64,000 nt of DNA, from NCBI RefSeq assembly GCF_001856665.1, contig NZ_CP017781.1:2017501-2081500 (forward strand), written 5' to 3'. The stretch comes from Rhodobacter xanthinilyticus. Its GTDB lineage: Bacteria; Pseudomonadota; Alphaproteobacteria; Rhodobacterales; Rhodobacteraceae. Positions 16,601-27,343 of the stretch are shown one piece after another. Position numbers and translations under genes: made by a program. Numbering within the stretch: position 1 is the first letter of the stretch; each line of letters begins with the position of its first letter. The notes beneath the pieces were generated by a model that had not been told where the DNA came from, searched no databases, and saw only the letters and a program-made list of their open reading frames with translations.

Positions 16601-18743
16601 TGTAATCGACCTCGGCCACGCCGGTGAAGCCGGTCGCCGGGGTGAAGGTGATCGAGCCATCGGGGTTGATCTTGACGGTGCCATTGGCCGAGGTCGCGCC
16701 GGTGACGCTCAGCGTGTCGCCATCAGGGTCGCTGTCATTGCCGAGAACCGCGACAGTGACCGGGGTGTTATAGGCGGTGCTGGCGGTATCATCGACCGCA
16801 TCGGGCGCCGCATTGTCGCCCAGGATGGCCTCGATCTCGGTGAAGGCTACCGAGCCGGTGACCGCGCCGGTCGCGTCGAGGAATTCGACGGTGCCGTCGA
16901 GGCCGTTGCCGTTGCTGTCTTGGGTGGTGTTGACCACCCGGTAGGTGCCCTGGCCGGTCAGATCGAGCGTGTCGTAATCATCGCCCGCCGCGCCGCCGTC
17001 GACGGTATCGCCCGCATCGGCGTGGATCACGTCGCGGTCGGCGCCGCCCGAGAGGCTGTCCGCCCCCGCGCCGCCGGTCAGCAGGTCATTGCCGCCCTGG
17101 CCGAGGATCGTGTCGTCGCCCTCGCCGCCGTCGAGCGTGTCATCGCCCTCCTCGCCGTCGTCATCGGTCGCCGAGGTGGTCGAGAAATTCACATCGGTCA
17201 GGTAGATCGCCTGATCGGTATTGCCGCCATTGTCGTAATCGACAACGATCTTCGCCACCGCGCCGTCGATCTGCACCAGCACCGAGCCGGTCGCCGAGGC
17301 CGAGGAAATCGTGCCGCTGTCGACATCATGGCCGGTGATCGTGTTGCCCGAGACGGTCTGGCCGCCCTCGAGCGTATAGGTCACCGGCAGCTCGTTGCCG
17401 TCTGCGTCATAGGCGTGAACGGTGACGATATCCTGGTGGTAATCGGCCGAGGTGCCGATATCGATGTCATTGATGCGGAAGCTGACATCGGTGACCGCGT
17501 CGCCATAGGCGGCGTTGGTCGAGGAGAAGGTCATCGTGGTGGTCGAGGTGTTGTCGACCCCGCCCTCGCCGCCGCAGCCGTAGAGCTTCAGCCCGCCCGC
17601 CGCGTCGAGCCCGTCGCCGCTCTCGACATATTGCACCTCATTGGTGACCGAGGCGGTCGCGCCGGAATCCTGCGCCTGGAAGCCGAAGGTGACCTTGACG
17701 CCGCCGGTATCGACCGACGCGCCCGAGCTCAGCCCGCAGCCCGACGCGCCCAGATCCGACCAGTCGAGCGTGAGCTCGGTGCCCGCGCCGGTGCCCGCAT
17801 CGTGAGAGGCGCCATCGCCCTCGATGTAATCATTGCCGGTGCCGCCCGAGATGCTGTCATCATCGGCGCCGCCATAGAGGCTGTCGTCGCCGCCGGCGCC
17901 GGAGATGATGTCATCGCCGCCATTGCCGTAGAAGACGTTGGTATAGGTGTCGGCCGCCGAGGTGCCCTGATGGTCGAAGCCGGTCAGCGTATCGGCATAG
18001 CCCGAGCCAAGCACGCCATCGACGCCCGATTCGATCACATCGCCCGAGGCTTCGCCGCCCGAGAGCACGGAGGTGCCGAGGTTGACATTCACCCCCGCGG
18101 TCGAATTCGAGTAATCGATGATGTCGAGGCCGGTGCCGCCGTTGAACGTGTCATTGCCCGCGCCGCCCGAGAGCGTGTCATCGCCCGCGCCGCCCGAGAG
18201 GTAATCCGCCCCCGCGCCGCCCGAAAGCGAGTCATCGCCATCTTCGCCGTAAACGTCGTCATTGCCCGCGCCCGCGATCACGGTGTCATTGCCCGCGCCG
18301 GCCTTGATCAGGTCATCATCGCCCGCATAGCCCGCGAGGATCGCATCCTTGTGGTCCACCATGTCGCCATCGGGGTCGCCCGTATAGGCCCCGTCGATCA
18401 GGTCATCGCCCGCGGTGCCCGACACGATCCCGTCGCTTTCCGGCTCGCAGACGGTGACCGAGACGGTCGCGGTATCATAGCCGCCTTTGCCGTCGGAGAT
18501 GGTGTAGGAGAAGGAGGTCGTGCCGACGAAGCCCGCATCGGGCGTGAAGGTCACGGTGCCGTCGGCGTTGATCGAGGCGGTGCCGCCGAGCGGGTCGGTC
18601 ACCTTGGTGACGGTGAGCTTGTCACAATTCGGGTCCGTGTCGTTCTTCAGAACCGCGATCGTCACCGCCGAATTGAAATCGGTGCTCGCCACGTCGTTGC
18701 GCGCATCGGGCGCCGAGTTGTACCAGTTGATAAAGAACGTCAT
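13617..18743 (-). CDS. giant modular RTX protein with Ig-like repeats and C-terminal Hint domain
   Basis: 1708 aa. In order: a cadherin/VCBS-like Ig domain (about 11-98); an RTX module beginning DGIVSGTAGDDLID (about 104); an inserted beta-rich domain without RTX repeats (about 320-525); a second Ig domain (about 647-733); a second RTX module (from about 738); a third (from about 1210); and a Hint_2 domain from C1516 (CFTPGTLIATPKGE) with LPERDMLVSPNHRML and FDRHEVVLGNGAWTESF. Each RTX module opens with the same header (YTGDPxGD) and closes with a similar tail (GTVQFLDxxGNVxGxxxF). The ATG at 18743 follows GGAGAGGGTTGAG; an upstream start at 18830 would add an unconserved basic stretch. Very acidic, with no signal peptide; probably a calcium-dependent type I secreted surface or matrix protein (inference). 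Confidence 0.92.
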   Translation of the reverse strand: MTFFINWYNSAPDARNDVASTDFNSAVTIAVLKNDTDPNCDKLTVTKVTDPLGGTASINADGTVTFTPDAGFVGTTSFSYTISDGKGGYDTATVSVTVCEPESDGIVSGTAGDDLIDGAYTGDPDGDMVDHKDAILAGYAGDDDLIKAGAGNDTVIAGAGNDDVYGEDGDDSLSGGAGADYLSGGAGDDTLSGGAGNDTFNGGTGLDIIDYSNSTAGVNVNLGTSVLSGGEASGDVIESGVDGVLGSGYADTLTGFDHQGTSAADTYTNVFYGNGGDDIISGAGGDDSLYGGADDDSISGGTGNDYIEGDGASHDAGTGAGTELTLDWSDLGASGCGLSSGASVDTGGVKVTFGFQAQDSGATASVTNEVQYVESGDGLDAAGGLKLYGCGGEGGVDNTSTTTMTFSSTNAAYGDAVTDVSFRINDIDIGTSADYHQDIVTVHAYDADGNELPVTYTLEGGQTVSGNTITGHDVDSGTISSASATGSVLVQIDGAVAKIVVDYDNGGNTDQAIYLTDVNFSTTSATDDDGEEGDDTLDGGEGDDTILGQGGNDLLTGGAGADSLSGGADRDVIHADAGDTVDGGAAGDDYDTLDLTGQGTYRVVNTTQDSNGNGLDGTVEFLDATGAVTGSVAFTEIEAILGDNAAPDAVDDTASTAYNTPVTVAVLGNDSDPDGDTLSVTGATSANGTVKINPDGSITFTPATGFTGVAEVDYTISDGQGGVDTATAYITVAGPALDGVVEGTAGADLIDTAYTGDPEGDRIDNNDALLPGEAPQDDIVQAGAGNDTVYAGLGNDDVYGEDGDDKLYGGDGDDKLDGGAGNDLLDGGPGADTLLGGLGNDTLMGAEGGDYLDGGEGNDSITGGTDADTILGGAGADTLRGNAGDDTITGDAGNDTIDGGDGDDSLSGGADNDKIDGEAGDDTILGGLGNDTITGATGNDLVDGGDGADYINTANGSYAPDRGYPGFFAGDTNPSDDLDTVIGGAGNDTILTGDDADSIDGGTGDDSIDAGCDDDTVTGGAGNDFIVGAEGSDLIDGGDGNDTIYAGLTPNYPDALNIPDATDLVQDNGMDTVHGGAGNDVIYGGDDDDALYGDAGNDYIDGGIDEDTISGGTGNDTILGGQGADLLSGDDDRDTFVVSTAEAGAGDFVDGGEGGDDFDVLDLTGAGPVNIIYANDNPENGTVQFLDTDGNVVGTLDFVNIENVITDGGDGIVEGTDGADLIDYSYTGDPEGDMIDHNDALLAGEAPNDDIVVAGAGNDTIYAGAGDDDIYAGAGNDVAHGGDQNDIIRGEDGNDTLFGEGGRDTLEGGAGDDSLSGGYDEDSLSGGTGNDTLDGGDARDTLEGGAGNDSILGGEGDDLLSGNEGNDTLDGGTGQDTIYAGANDDVASGGEGDDRLYGEDGNDYLTGGQGQDSLDGGAGDDTLIGGDGVDTLFGGQDSDTFIVTSANDGNHDLVDGDEDADGSDWDVLDLSGVGQGNFNIIYSTPDHENGTVQFLDSWGNVTGSMNFANIEQIVPCFTPGTLIATPKGERLVEELQVGDRVITRDNGIQEIRWVGRRDLNRAELIAAPHLRPVMIRAGSLGNGLPERDMLVSPNHRMLVANERTSLYFEEHEVLVSAKHLVDNRGVMAVETLGTSYLHFMFDRHEVVLGNGAWTESFQPGDQTLGAMGNAQRNEIFEIFPELKTETGIEAYGAARKTLKRHEAKLLLG

Positions 18744-19599
18744 CTCAACCCTCTCCTTCACCGCCCTGCGATCTGGCAATCGCACGCCGTTTGATCGGCG
18801 CGATTGGCAGCGCCAGTGAAATCCCCGCAAGGCCGGTCAAGGCCCGCAAAATGAACTTGAAAAGAGAAGGAGCGACGCCTGTCGGCTGAGGGCGCAGCAA
18901 GGGACTCATGCGAAAGCATGTTCCGTCCCGATCACATCAAGAACCAAGCAGCAGCGCCTCGTTCTCTGGCAGCACCTTCGACAACAGGCACCCGGAAGTG
19001 CCTTCAACTCTTCACTGGCCACCCCCATGGCCATTTTGCCCCCCAATCGGGCAGGATCAAATTACCGCGTGGCTGACGCCGGGGGAAGGAGAATTTGCCA
19101 CGAAAATGCCCAGATATCGCCCCGCCTCGCCGCATTTGCGGGGGGCCGCGCCCAATTTCGGCCCTGCTTCGTTCCCGATTGTTTCCTCACGGAAGCGCTG
19201 ACTTTGCTTCAATTTAAGGTGAATCTGCGGTGAATGAAGACTAACGGCGCCTTAACCCTGCCGCCGCCCCGCCCCGCCCGCAGCCCGCCCGGACCGACTG
19301 TTGCCGCCCCGGAAACAGCCCGCCCGCCCCCGCGGTTTCCGTCCCTGTATCGCATTCGTGCCAATCGCTGAACAATTCACCACAAAGATTGTCCGCAAAT
19401 CGCGATCAAAACGGGGCTTCTGCCGGATTTGTTGCTGCAGCGCGCGAATCGCCCGAATCGCGACCGCCCCGCGCGGCCCGCACCGGCGAGAAGAGCGCAG
19501 AGCCGCGCCCCGCGCCTTGACTTCGGTTTGCTCAAGAAAACACCGGCCCTCGCCCTGGCCGCGCGGCCGGGATGTCCGGCTTGAGATTCTGCTTGAAGC
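18744..19599. other. long non-coding stretch upstream of the giant RTX gene
   Basis: 856 bases with no convincing gene. ORFs here (for example 18908-19201) are proline-rich, lack ribosome binding sites and read like frame noise. The part nearest the RTX gene should hold its promoter. Mildly A/T-rich patches at 19198-19240 and 19365-19425 could be regulatory. I see no palindrome of the repeat families and no tRNA or riboswitch-like element before 19600. Confidence 0.5.
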
Positions 19600-19683
19600 T
19601 GGTGCCCGAGGCGAGACTCGAACTCGCACGCCTTGCGGCGGAGGATTTTGAATCCCCTGCGTCTACCATTCCACCACTCGGGC
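19600..19683 (-). tRNA. tRNA-Leu (CAA)
   Basis: Reading the reverse strand: acceptor GCCCGAG (19677-19683) pairs with CTCGGGC, followed by discriminator A and an encoded CCA (19600-19602). The anticodon stem GGGGA/TCCTC encloses loop TTCAAAA, giving anticodon CAA. The T arm holds GAGTTCGAGTCTC. The long variable arm typical of tRNA-Leu is present. Length 84. Confidence 0.96.
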
Positions 19684-19726
19684 ACGGCTCCTCCTCTAGC
19701 CGCCCCCGCGCGCCAAGACAAGCGCT

Positions 19727-20566
19727 TTAGAGCGTCTGCGCCGCGAAGGTGTCGCAAGCCCCGAGATCGCCCGCGCGAAAGCCCGTCGCGAACCAGCGCT
19801 GCCGCTGCTCGGAGGTGCCATGGGTGAAACTGTCGGGCACCGGCACCCGCCCGGCCGCGCGTTGCAGCCGGTCATCGCCGATCTTCGCCGCCGCCGTCAT
19901 CGCCTCGGCGATATCGCCCGGCTCGATCGAGCCGAAATCCTCCGCCGCGCGGCGCGCCCAGATCCCCGAGAAACAATCCGCCTGCAGCTCGATGCGCACC
20001 GAAAGCGCGTTGCTTTGCGCCGCACTCGAGCGCGCGCGCAGCCCGTTCACCTGCGCCAGGATCCCGAGCTCGTCCTGAACGTGGTGCGCCACCTCATGGG
20101 CGACCACATAGGCCGCGGCGAAATCGCCCTCGGCGCCGAGCTCGCCCGCCAGCGTCGCGAAGAAATCGGTGTCGAGATAGACCTTCTTGTCGGAGGGGCA
20201 GTAAAACGGCCCCGTCGCCCCCGAAGCATTGCCGCAGGCCGATTGGGTGAGCTGCGAATAAAGCACGAGCGTCGCCGGATGATAGGTCCGCCCGAGATCC
20301 TCGCGGAAGATATCGGCCCAGATCTCCTCGGTATCGGCGAGCGTCACCGAGACGAAATCGCCCATCTGCCGGTCGCGCTCGCTAAGCTGGCCGCTCGATT
20401 GCACACTCGGCCCCCCCTCGAGCAGCGGCGTCACATCGACCCCGAGGAAATAGCCGATCAGCAGCACCGCCACCGCGCCAAGCCCGGTCACGCCGCCGAC
20501 CCCGCCCACCGAGCGCCCGCGCCGATCCTCGATATTGTCGCTGCCGCGCCGCCCCTGCCATTTCAT
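19727..20566 (-). CDS. neutral zinc metallopeptidase (YpfJ-like)
   Basis: 279 aa. A glycine-rich cytoplasmic N-terminus precedes one transmembrane helix (LGAVAVLLIGYFLG, about 32-45), then a zinc-peptidase domain with HEVAHH and downstream ELQADCFSGIWA. This matches the YpfJ/putative neutral zinc metallopeptidase family, including FYCPSDKKVYLD and HGTSEQRQRWFATGF. The ATG at 20566 follows GGGAGGGCTTTCG; an ATG 15 bases upstream is less well placed. The physiological substrate is unknown. Confidence 0.9.
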   Translation of the reverse strand: MKWQGRRGSDNIEDRRGRSVGGVGGVTGLGAVAVLLIGYFLGVDVTPLLEGGPSVQSSGQLSERDRQMGDFVSVTLADTEEIWADIFREDLGRTYHPATLVLYSQLTQSACGNASGATGPFYCPSDKKVYLDTDFFATLAGELGAEGDFAAAYVVAHEVAHHVQDELGILAQVNGLRARSSAAQSNALSVRIELQADCFSGIWARRAAEDFGSIEPGDIAEAMTAAAKIGDDRLQRAAGRVPVPDSFTHGTSEQRQRWFATGFRAGDLGACDTFAAQTL

Positions 20567-20741
20567 CGAAAGCCCTCCCACCGTTCACGAAGCCGAGATT
20601 AGCCCCCCCGGCGCGACAATGACAGCGCTTTGAGAGGGGAATTTCGCCCCGCCCCGCCCCGCGCGCCCGCCGATCCGGCTTGACCTTGGCCGCAGGCCGG
20701 GCGAAGCCTTGGCGAAAATGGGGGCCCAAACGGGGACAGGC

Positions 20742-21320
20742 ATGATCCGCAGGCTGTATGACTGGACGATGGGGCTCGCAAGCTCGCGTCACGCGATGTG
20801 GGCGCTGGCGGCGGTGGCTTTCGTGGAAAGCTCGGTGTTTCCGATCCCGCCCGATGTGCTGATGATCCCGATGGTGCTCGCCGCGCGCGAAAAAGCCTTC
20901 CAGATCGCGCTGGTCTCGACGCTCGCCTCGGTGCTCGGCGGCTGCCTCGGCTATGCGATCGGCTATGGGTTCATGGATGCGATCGGCCAGCCGATCCTCG
21001 AGTTCTACGGCAAGGCCGACAAGTTCGACGAGCTCGCCGCGCGGTTCAACGACTGGGGCGGCTGGGCGGTGCTGATCGCCGGGGTGACGCCCTTCCCCTA
21101 CAAGGTGATCACGATCTTCTCGGGCGCGACGCAGCTCTCGCTGCCGCTGTTTCTCGGCGTCTCGGTGCTGGCGCGGGCGCTGCGATTCTTCATCGTGGCG
21201 GGGCTGCTGTGGAAATTCGGCGCGCCGATCCGCGATTTCATCGAGCGCCGGCTCGGCCTCGTCTTCACCGTCTTCGTCGTCGGCCTCGCGGGCGGCTTCT
21301 ATCTGTTGAGGTATCTGTGA
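20742..21320 (+). CDS. YqaA/DedA-like membrane protein
   Basis: 192-aa membrane protein of the SNARE-associated/DedA superfamily, YqaA subgroup: FVESSVFPIPPDVLMIPM near the N-terminus, GYAIGY in the second helix, then a conserved re-entrant region GVTPFPYKVITIFSG. DedA proteins act in undecaprenyl-phosphate or phospholipid translocation and membrane energetics; the exact role here is unknown. The ATG at 20742 follows GGGGACAGGC. Its stop overlaps the dsbB start (TGATG), so the two are coupled. Confidence 0.88.
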   Translation: MIRRLYDWTMGLASSRHAMWALAAVAFVESSVFPIPPDVLMIPMVLAAREKAFQIALVSTLASVLGGCLGYAIGYGFMDAIGQPILEFYGKADKFDELAARFNDWGGWAVLIAGVTPFPYKVITIFSGATQLSLPLFLGVSVLARALRFFIVAGLLWKFGAPIRDFIERRLGLVFTVFVVGLAGGFYLLRYL

Positions 21321-21802
21321 TGACCCTGCCCCTCTCCTCGCGCCAGATGGTCGCGCTCGCGGTGGCGGGCTCGGCGGGGCTGCTGATCGGCGCGCTGATC
21401 TTCCAGTCGCTCGGCTTTGCGCCCTGCGAGCTCTGCATCTTGCAACGCTGGCCGCATCTGGCCGCGGCGCTGATCGGCGCGGCCTATCTGGCGCTGCGCC
21501 TGCCGGCGGTGACGCTGATCGCCGGCGCGCTCGCCGCCGCCGCCACCTCGGCGCTCGGCGTCTATCACTCGGGCGTCGAGCGGCATATCTTCGAGGGCCC
21601 GACGAGCTGCACCTCGAACGGCGTGACCGGGCTCAACGCCACCGACCTGCTCGCCCAGATCCAGACCGCGCCGCTCGTGCGCTGCGACGAGATCGTCTGG
21701 GACATCTTCGGCATCACCATGCCCAACCTCAACGCCGTCTTCTCGGCGGGGCTCGTCGTCTGGTGGCTGATCGCCTTCGCCAAGGCCCGCCGCGGCGCCT
21801 GA
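21320..21802 (+). CDS. dsbB: disulfide bond formation protein DsbB
   Basis: 160-aa inner-membrane protein with four helices that reoxidises DsbA using quinone. The first periplasmic loop has the CXXC pair in APCELCILQRWPH. The second carries TSCTSN and a further Cys in PLVRCDEI. A conserved Arg near the membrane (RWPH) fits the quinone site. Translationally coupled to the DedA-like gene, the usual arrangement in Rhodobacterales as I recall it. Confidence 0.93.
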   Translation: MTLPLSSRQMVALAVAGSAGLLIGALIFQSLGFAPCELCILQRWPHLAAALIGAAYLALRLPAVTLIAGALAAAATSALGVYHSGVERHIFEGPTSCTSNGVTGLNATDLLAQIQTAPLVRCDEIVWDIFGITMPNLNAVFSAGLVVWWLIAFAKARRGA

Positions 21803-21815
21803 GGCTGGCCGGGCT

Positions 21816-21887
21816 TGCGTATTTGGACCAAGAAGAAACGGCAAGGTGCCGCGCTGCCCCTGCCCTTCTTCTTGGCAAAAATACGCA
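21816..21887. repeat. imperfect palindrome, family C copy 2 (inverted orientation)
   Basis: Left arm 21816-21837 is TGCGTATTT-GGA-CCAAGAAGAA. The right arm 21866-21887 is the inverse of TGCGTATTT-TTG-CCAAGAAGAA. The two arm types are the same as in the other family C copies but with sides exchanged. Lies between dsbB and gyrA. Confidence 0.87.
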
Positions 21888-21988
21888 AATTCCGCACCGT
21901 GCCGCCCGCGCAGCCGCCTGAGTGATTGCACCCAAGCCCTCGGGTGGCTATAAAACAGGCCAACAAGATCTAGAAGAACGAGACGCGC

Positions 21989-24766
<2,778 letters not shown>

Positions 24767-24800
24767 CCGAAACGACCGCCCGCCAAGGGCGGCACCCCTC

Positions 24801-24821
24801 GCGCCCCCATCCCGGGGGCGC
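24801..24821 (+). terminator. hairpin after gyrA
   Basis: 8-bp stem GCGCCCCC (24801-24808) with GGGGGCGC (24814-24821), followed by GTCTT. The T run is weak. Confidence 0.55.
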
Positions 24822-24840
24822 GTCTTGCATGAGGCAAATG

Positions 24841-25542
24841 ATGTCCAAACTCCTCCCCCTCGCCCTCACCCTCGCCGCGCTCACCGTGACCCCGGCGCTG
24901 GCCGAGGTCACCAATGCCGAAATCGGCTTCAATTACTCGATGCTCGCCGATGGCGGCGCGCGCGATGTGAACAAGGCGACCCTCGGCGGCGCGCTCGAAT
25001 ATGCGATCACCCCGCAATTCACCGTCCAGGGCGACCTCGCGCAGCGCTACTACGGCCTGAGCAACTGGAACGGCACGACCTTCACCGCGCATGGCGCCTA
25101 TGACATCGGCAACGGCACCAAGATCGGCGCCTTTGGCGGCCATGACTGGCTCGACGGGCAGAACATCCAGCATTTCGGCCTGGAGGCTGCGGGCGAGATG
25201 AACGGCGTGAGCTGGCAGACCGCCTATACCCACCTCAACGGCAACGGCCAGAACGCCAACGCCCTGCAAGGCGAAGGCGCCCTCGCGATGACCGAGGCGC
25301 TCGATCTGGGCGGCAAGGTCGCCGCGATGCACGGCCAGGGCCAGATGAGCTACCGCGCCGCCGCCACCGCCGGCTATCAGCTCACCCCCGGCCTGCGCGC
25401 CACCGGCGAGCTCGGCCTCTATGACGGCGACGGCATGGATGCGGAAAGCTTCGTCGGCGTCGGCCTGAAGGCCACCTTCGGCCAGGGCAAGGGCGTGACC
25501 TTCTCGGGCCGCGGCATCCAGGACTTCGTCCCCGGCCTCTGA
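24841..25542 (+). CDS. outer-membrane beta-barrel-like protein
   Basis: 233 aa with a clear signal peptide (MSKLLPLALTLAALTVTPALA, cut before EVTN). The mature part alternates polar and apolar residues with many Gly, Tyr and Thr, and short turns such as GNGTKIG and YDGDGMDAE. It looks like an 8-10 strand outer-membrane barrel or porin-like protein. Three ATG codons lie close together; I chose 24841 because GAGG sits six bases upstream and it gives a compact signal peptide. The last residue is Leu, not the Phe usual in barrels. Function not determined. Confidence 0.75.
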   Translation: MSKLLPLALTLAALTVTPALAEVTNAEIGFNYSMLADGGARDVNKATLGGALEYAITPQFTVQGDLAQRYYGLSNWNGTTFTAHGAYDIGNGTKIGAFGGHDWLDGQNIQHFGLEAAGEMNGVSWQTAYTHLNGNGQNANALQGEGALAMTEALDLGGKVAAMHGQGQMSYRAAATAGYQLTPGLRATGELGLYDGDGMDAESFVGVGLKATFGQGKGVTFSGRGIQDFVPGL

Positions 25543-25596
25543 TCTTAACGCAGTTTCAAGAGGTTCATGCTCTTCTCGTCACGAAGGGAGGACAGC

Positions 25597-25947
25597 ATGA
25601 ACCTCTATCACTGCATGATCGAACTGAAGAGCGACGCGAAGGCGCTGGCCTTCGCCAGCGCGCTCGAACAATGGATGAGCGAGCTTTCCGCCCGCGGGCT
25701 GATCGGCAACTGGCGTCTGATGCGGCGCAAACTTGGCCTCGCCGGCTCCTCGCACAGCGATTTCCTGCTCGAGATCGAGGTGGCGAGCATGTCGGCGCTC
25801 GATCAGGCCTTCCGCACGGTCGGCCAATTGCCCGAGGGCATGACCCGGCATTATGATCTGATGCATGCGATGATCGCCTCGGCCGAGATGGGCCTCTACC
25901 GCCCCTTCCCCGACCCCGAGCGGCGCGAACGCATCGCGCTGATCTGA
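25597..25947 (+). CDS. conserved hypothetical protein
   Basis: 116 aa beginning MNLYHCMIELKSDAKALAFA. No signal peptide or membrane helix; it looks like a small alpha/beta (ferredoxin-like) domain. The ATG at 25597 has an excellent ribosome binding site (GAAGGGAGGACAGC); an ATG at 25567 lacks one. I recall similar proteins across Rhodobacterales (possibly DUF6614), without assigned function. It is separate from trmFO by 57 bases. Confidence 0.75.
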   Translation: MNLYHCMIELKSDAKALAFASALEQWMSELSARGLIGNWRLMRRKLGLAGSSHSDFLLEIEVASMSALDQAFRTVGQLPEGMTRHYDLMHAMIASAEMGLYRPFPDPERRERIALI

Positions 25948-26004
25948 CCGCGCACGCGCGCGCGCCCCGTTGCGCGAGGCCCCGCGCGGCGCTATCACCG
26001 CGCC

Positions 26005-27342
26005 ATGGAAACGCTTCACATCATCGGCGGCGGCATGGCCGGCTCGGAGGCTGCCTGGCAGGCGGCCGAGGCCGGCGTGCCGGTCGTCTTGCACGAAATG
26101 CGCCCGCATGTGGCCACCTTCGCGCATCGCACCGGCGATTTCGCCGAAATGGTCTGCTCGAACTCATTCCGCTCCGATGATGATGAGCGCAACGCGGTGG
26201 GGCTCCTGCATTGGGAGATGCGCGCCGCGGGCGGGCTGATCATGCAGATGGCCGATCGCCATCAGCTCCCGGCGGGCGGCGCGCTCGCGGTCGACCGCGA
26301 TGCCTTCTCCGCGGCGGTCACCGAAGCGCTCCGCGCGCATCCGCTGATTTCCTTTTCAAATGAAGAGGTTACGGAGCTTCCCTCAAGTGGAAAATGGATC
26401 ATCGCGACGGGGCCTCTGACCTCGGGCGCGCTGGCCGAGAGCATCCGCGCCGCCACCGGCGCCGAGAGCCTCGCCTTCTTCGACGCGATCGCGCCGATCG
26501 TCTATGCCGAGACGGTCGACATGTCGGTCGCCTGGCGGCAAAGCCGCTACGACAAGGGCGAGACCGAGGAGGAGCAGAAGGCTTACCTCAACTGCCCGAT
26601 GACCCGCGACCAATATGAGGCCTTCATCGACGCGCTGCTCGCGGCCGAGAAGACCGAGTTCCACGAGGGCGAGACCGCGGGCTATTTCGACGGTTGCCTG
26701 CCGATCGAGGTGATGGCCGAACGCGGTCGCGAGACGCTGCGCCATGGGCCGATGAAGCCGGTGGGCCTGACAAATGCGCACAAACCCGAGGAAAAGGCCT
26801 ATGCGGTGGTGCAGCTGCGCCGCGACAATGCGCTCGGCACGCTCTACAATATCGTCGGCTTCCAGACGAAGATGAAGTACGGCGCGCAAACCGCTGTTTT
26901 TAAAATGATTCCCGGGCTCGAGAATGCGTCCTTCGCGCGCCTTGGCGGGATCCACCGCAACACCTTCATCAACTCGCCGACGCTGCTCGATAGCCAGATG
27001 CGGCTGAAATCGCGCCCCGGGATCCGCTTTGCGGGCCAGATCACCGGCGTCGAGGGCTATGTCGAAAGCGCGGCCATGGGCCTCCTCGCGGGCCGGATGG
27101 CCGCGGCCGAAATCAAGGGCGCGACCCTGCCGCCGCCCGGCTTCGAGACCGCGATGGGCAGCCTCGTGAACCACATCACCGGCGGCGCCGAGGCCAAGAC
27201 CTTCCAGCCGATGAACGTGAACTTCGGCCTGTTCCCGCCGATCGAGGCAAAGGGCGGCCGCCGCGGCCGGAAGGACCGCTACAAGGCCTATACCGACCGC
27301 GCAAAAGAGGCCTTTTCTCAATGGCTTGCGGAGCAAAGCTGA
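26005..27342 (+). CDS. trmFO: methylenetetrahydrofolate-tRNA (uracil-54) methyltransferase TrmFO
   Basis: 445-aa flavoprotein that makes m5U54 in the tRNA T-loop using methylene-THF and FADH2. The FAD-binding motif is at the extreme N-terminus ([16 protein letters not shown]). The signature [10 protein letters not shown] includes C51, which corresponds to the Cys that forms a flavin adduct. A second conserved Cys lies in [35 protein letters not shown] and [10 protein letters not shown] complete the family pattern. The next gene begins one base after the stop. Confidence 0.96.
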   Translation: METLHIIGGGMAGSEAAWQAAEAGVPVVLHEMRPHVATFAHRTGDFAEMVCSNSFRSDDDERNAVGLLHWEMRAAGGLIMQMADRHQLPAGGALAVDRDAFSAAVTEALRAHPLISFSNEEVTELPSSGKWIIATGPLTSGALAESIRAATGAESLAFFDAIAPIVYAETVDMSVAWRQSRYDKGETEEEQKAYLNCPMTRDQYEAFIDALLAAEKTEFHEGETAGYFDGCLPIEVMAERGRETLRHGPMKPVGLTNAHKPEEKAYAVVQLRRDNALGTLYNIVGFQTKMKYGAQTAVFKMIPGLENASFARLGGIHRNTFINSPTLLDSQMRLKSRPGIRFAGQITGVEGYVESAAMGLLAGRMAAAEIKGATLPPPGFETAMGSLVNHITGGAEAKTFQPMNVNFGLFPPIEAKGGRRGRKDRYKAYTDRAKEAFSQWLAEQS

Positions 27343-27343
27343 G

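Noticed and set aside
13950-18350. Regular short direct repeats that look like a CRISPR array or satellite
   Set aside because: The repeats are in frame, encode GGxGxDxLx and lack unique spacers of constant length. No cas genes are present.
13641-18794. A 1717-codon open frame on the forward strand antisense to the giant RTX gene
   Set aside because: It is the mirror of the GGxGxD repeat coding (rich in Ala, Val, Ile, Arg), has no ribosome binding site and no domain. Long antisense frames are expected in this GC-rich repeat.
18908-19201. A 97-codon forward frame in the gap before the RTX gene
   Set aside because: Proline/serine-rich noise composition, no ribosome binding site, no domain.
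19600-19760. Integration site of a mobile element at tRNA-Leu
   Set aside because: No integrase gene and no repeated tRNA 3' end in the window; neighbouring genes are ordinary chromosomal ones.
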